NCBI RefSeq assembly: GCF_937616625.2
Contig: NC_065570.1
Span: forward strand, 134,001 to 198,000
Length of the DNA: 64,000 bases
Direction: 5' to 3'
Origin: Mercurialis annua
Lineage: Eukaryota > Streptophyta > Magnoliopsida > Malpighiales > Euphorbiaceae
Both the position numbers and the translations under genes were made by a program. The notes beneath the pieces are model-generated. The model ran no database searches and was not told the DNA's origin. It worked only from the letters and a program-made list of their open reading frames with translations. Below are positions 60,364 to 64,000 of the stretch, piece after piece (the stretch's first letter is position 1; each line of letters begins with the position of its first letter).

Positions 60364-62390
60364 TTATATAACCAAAAAGAGATTAAAAGTGTGAATAGTT
60401 TGATGTAATTTAAATTTCTTTGCAATTATATTTACACAATAAAATTGTGTTATCCTTATTTTTAAAGATGGACAACTGTTTTTCATTTAATATTTAATTT
60501 TTTTTACTCTCTAATTACTTTGTTGCTCGCTCGTTGCTTTATAGTTGCTCTCTCTTTGCTTTGTAGTTGCTTTCTACTTTAAAAATACATTTTGTCTAGA
60601 TATGTTAATCTACCAACAATTTACTTGAAATCTACTTTAATATTACTATATTAAACAGAAAAGATTGAAAGTGCTAAAATCTACTTACGAGCTATTGGAA
60701 AGTTACTAACGAGCTACTGAAAAGCTACTAAAGACCTACTTAAAAACTATTGAACATGTTGAAAGTAAAATTTACATGTATATATGCAATTAATACAAAA
60801 CATAATTAATACAAATTAAAAAATTTAAACATATTTAATTATTATAAATTCAATAATGAATTATAAATATTTTTTTAACAACAATACGGAATTACATAGT
60901 AATGATATGACTAGAATGATTCTTACGATCATTTTTATTTAGAAATATTCTTATATTTTTTCTGTTATGCTTGAACACTCCTCGTATGCTACATTTTTTT
61001 TTATTTTTTTTAAATTTTCATGCTTTCTTATTTTTTTCTCTTTTTAGATCTTCAACACATTAATTTTACATGTGACTACAATAATTTATAAAAAAAACTA
61101 CACAAGTAGCGTAAAAGCTACCATAGAGTAACAAATTGAAAGATAAAAAATCATGACAAAAAAAGTTATCTTTCTTAAAAATATAAGATAATATAATTTT
61201 ATTTTTATATTCTCATTATACATGTGTTAAATGTAATTGAGTAGTACAGATTTTAAAAATATTATTTATATCGCTTATCTTATAAAAAAAATAGATGATA
61301 TTTAAAAATAAAAAAAAGATAAAAAATCTATATTAATGACAAAATTAGATAAAAGTAAAAGTGTTACTATAATGACTTGATAAAATAATGATAAAATATT
61401 AAATAGAAAAAAGATAAAAAGATAAAAATTAAAAATTAAAATAACACGTGTTTTAATGTATAAGACAAGAGTTCACGTATAAAAAAATATATTCAAAAAT
61501 AAACAAGTGTCTTGATAATGTAAGTATATTTGTTAACTTTTTAATTTAAAATTAAATATAATTGTTGTAGTAATAACAATACTAACATTTTATCAATTTG
61601 AATTTTAAAAAATGTACAGATAAAGTTGAAAAAAGAAAAAAAAAGAAAGATGAAGCGTTTTAAACATGGTCAACGTACAAATGTTAATTTAGATTCTTAA
61701 AAAGTGTATAATTTTTTTTATGAGTGTATAAGTGTAAACAAGTGGGTTAAATAGAGTATTTATGTAAGAAGTCTCTTTTAATAATTAAAAACGAAAAGCA
61801 ATTTTAGAAGAAATTAAATCCACAATTTAGCTAAATTATATTTTAATTAAATTAAAATTAGTTCAAGTTTTTTTTTTTAAATTTTTTTTTAAGATTTAAA
61901 AACATAATGTATATAATATAAAATTTATTTTAAAAAAATTAAAAAAATCAAACATTTTATAAGATAAATTAACTAATCTAATATGCTTTTATATAGACCA
62001 AAATTAACAATACATTATATGAGGTGGACCAGCCATATTGATAGCATAACATACGAATACTACATAACTGCAAAGTTAAAAGTAAAAAAAGCGTAAAAGT
62101 GCTATGCTTTTAGTGGAAGCGTATTACTGCTAACTGATGTAAAAAAACAAGTACATTCGCACGTAACCCCTCTATTTTTTGCAAAAGTAGTCTCCGGTCC
62201 ACTTCCATCTCTAATCAAAATTTTCTTCCAAAATTAACCTTTTTCCTTATAAAAATGAATAAAAAACAATTAAAAGTCTTGAAATATAAAATTACCATAA
62301 AATTAACTAAGATACAGGAATAACATGCAAAGTCTATTTAAAATAATAATATTATGTGTATAAATACACACACATCACGAATGTTTGCCT
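60364..62390. other. AT-rich intergenic DNA
   Basis: About 2 kb, extremely A/T-rich. 60530-60580 has repeated TTGCTCT/TTGCTTT words. No gene, RNA or element edge supported. Confidence 0.5.
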
Positions 62391-63365
62391 TAATTGCATG
62401 TTCGTATGATATGTTTGATATGTGTTAGAATTCTAGAGTTATGCGAGGTCTTTTTTCATGATCAGATATTAACAATAATCCTAATCTTTAGACCCGTCTA
62501 TCTCGAGGGCGTCGAAGTCAGTATAATCTCGAGGAGCGATCCAGTGACGGGGTTATACCGTAATTACACAGTTTCTGTGAGTTTTATTTGCTACATTAAT
62601 TTTATTAAGTAATGTATTATACTATATGCGAAATGTTTTAAGTACAGTTATCGAAATAGTTTTCGAACTAATCGTATGGAAACATGGATTGTGCTACCTA
62701 ATAAGCATTATTAGGACTGCGTGCGCATTGGTAAGCATCATTTTAGGAATGTGAATTCACTCAATTGATTAACTTCTCAAGCTTTGTTAAGCGATGTACT
62801 AGATTGATTAACTTCTTAGCCTTCGCTAGTGATGTACTCGATGTATAAATTTCCTAGGGTTCACAACTTGTGCTTTAAGTGAATACTCGATGGATTAACT
62901 TCTCGATCTTCATGACTCTTTGGTTAATGATCAGATTTGTGGTTTAAGTGTTTAATCGGTGAGGTACTCGAAGGATTAATTTCTCGGGCTTCATGATCAC
63001 TTGGATTCGATGATATTATGAGATATCACGACTTGAGGTTTAGGATTCTATTGATTTCCATACTGATTTAATATATATGTATTATACGATTTCGGTTTTG
63101 AACTTAATAATTAGATATAACTTATAGAAGTCTGTCAGTTTTGACTGACCCCCGTTGTTGTTCCATTTTTCAGGTTTTATGAGTAATTGTGTAGACTTCT
63201 ATTTTCCTTTCGGATGTTCGATTTTCAAAAAAACAAAAACAAAAAGTCGAGTCGTTTTTATTCTAGTCCGTAGTTACTTATTAGACGTCGTGTCTTTTGT
63301 AATTTCTTTATTTACGTTTTATACTCTGATGTTGGATGGTTTAACGTGAGGTATTTACCACGTTG

Positions 63366-63449
<84 letters not shown>

Positions 63450-63620
63450 GTTGATGCATGCTGTGAGATAAGAGCTGAAGTCTCGGTTTTCCCTCGAGCA
63501 TTATTTTTTTGATTTTCGCTTATGTGTTTAATGGTCGTTTTCTGAGACTTTCTACAGATTCCGAAGTAACCACTCTCGTTCCCTAGCGCTAGTGAGATGC
63601 TGTAAAATCGGGTATATTTT
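62391..63620 (+). mobile_element. Possible LTR remnant related to the chromovirus-like LTRs
   Basis: The end segment CGAAGTAACCACTCTCGTTCCCTAGCG (63562-63588, first 20 and last 7 bases read separately) parallels the GAGCTACCACTCCCGTTCCC end of the chromovirus-like LTRs, and GGGGTTATACCGTAATTACA near 62550 parallels the CGGTTACAGTGTAACC block. No primer site or partner LTR. Boundaries are guesses. Confidence 0.4.
63367..63449. repeat. (TA)n then (CA)n microsatellite
   Basis: About 70 bp of TA followed by about 12 bp of CA. It lies in the possible LTR remnant at a position comparable to the TA run in the chromovirus-like LTRs. Confidence 0.95.
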
Positions 63621-63769
63621 AGTACGATATTTAGTATTTTTTAATAATTTTATTCTTGAATTAAAAATAATAAGTAGAAAATTGAAGGTATAGTTGAAAT
63701 TTCAAGTGTGAATTTGAGTACAATTAGTGATTTTATGGCTAAAAGGTGGAGGTCTTTTTGGAACATTAG

Positions 63770-64000
63770 GCCAAATTAAAATGAATAAAGGATCAGTTTA
63801 CCTCCTCAACTTGTGTTAAAGTTTCAAAAAAGTAAAAATTAGCAAACTCGTATTATTTAAAGTTTCAAAAAAGTAAAAATTGATTTTAGTGACGGATTTC
63901 AAATCCGTTGCAAATCGACTGTTTTCTAGTAGTATACTCTGAATTTATGTAAACCAGATAAAAAAAAACCTTTTGCTGACGTGTCACCATAATCGGAGAG
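63770..64000. mobile_element. Possible left end of a further element at window edge
   Basis: AAAGTTTCAAAAAAGTAAAAATT occurs twice (near 63819 and 63859), and GTGACGGATTTCAAATCCG (about 63890) is an inverted word like those in sub-terminal regions of plant CACTA transposons. The window ends before a partner end could appear. Confidence 0.35.

Overview
The window is plant nuclear DNA, almost certainly from a eudicot. Evidence: plant-type LTR retrotransposons with tRNA-iMet and tRNA-Asp primer-binding sites, many foldback MITEs, short-intron genes of plant families, and AT-rich intergenic DNA. I cannot name the species. It reads as the edge of a heterochromatic (probably pericentromeric or subtelomeric) satellite block passing into a gene-poor arm region.

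Layout. 1-23234: a tandem satellite of about 337 bp monomers in three subtypes (A, B, C). It has a 6-mer higher-order repeat (about 2.02 kb) at the left, three copies of a 9-mer (about 3.037 kb) in the middle, and a scrambled zone between them. 23235-42300: a nest of Ty3/gypsy elements. A truncated, reverse-oriented chromovirus-like element (LTR 23901-26933) sits inside the reverse transcriptase of a reverse-oriented Athila-like element (26934-31582). That element in turn abuts the 3' end of a second, plus-strand Athila-like element, whose LTR is split by a complete 8.95 kb chromovirus-like element (32662-41612, TSD ACAAT). 42301-44510: old, diverged relatives of the same satellite with longer units, so the nest appears to have landed in satellite DNA.

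44.5-64 kb: the gene-bearing part. Two minus-strand genes are supported: a two-exon A1-family aspartic protease (45091-46643, 493 aa) and a three-exon 2-oxoglutarate/Fe(II) dioxygenase (49558-51440, 351 aa). Both have intact catalytic residues. Around them are foldback elements, most with perfect or 8-of-9 matching 9-bp target duplications (Mutator-like), two hAT-like elements, a 2.57 kb Mutator-like element with long terminal inverted repeats, and AT-rich DNA without recognisable genes. A possible LTR remnant with a TA microsatellite closes the window.

Most striking: arrays of short ACGT/CGCG-centred palindromes inside the chromovirus LTRs that differ in copy number between the two LTRs of one element; the satellite's link to a longer ancestral repeat; and a group of Mutator-like foldback MITEs.
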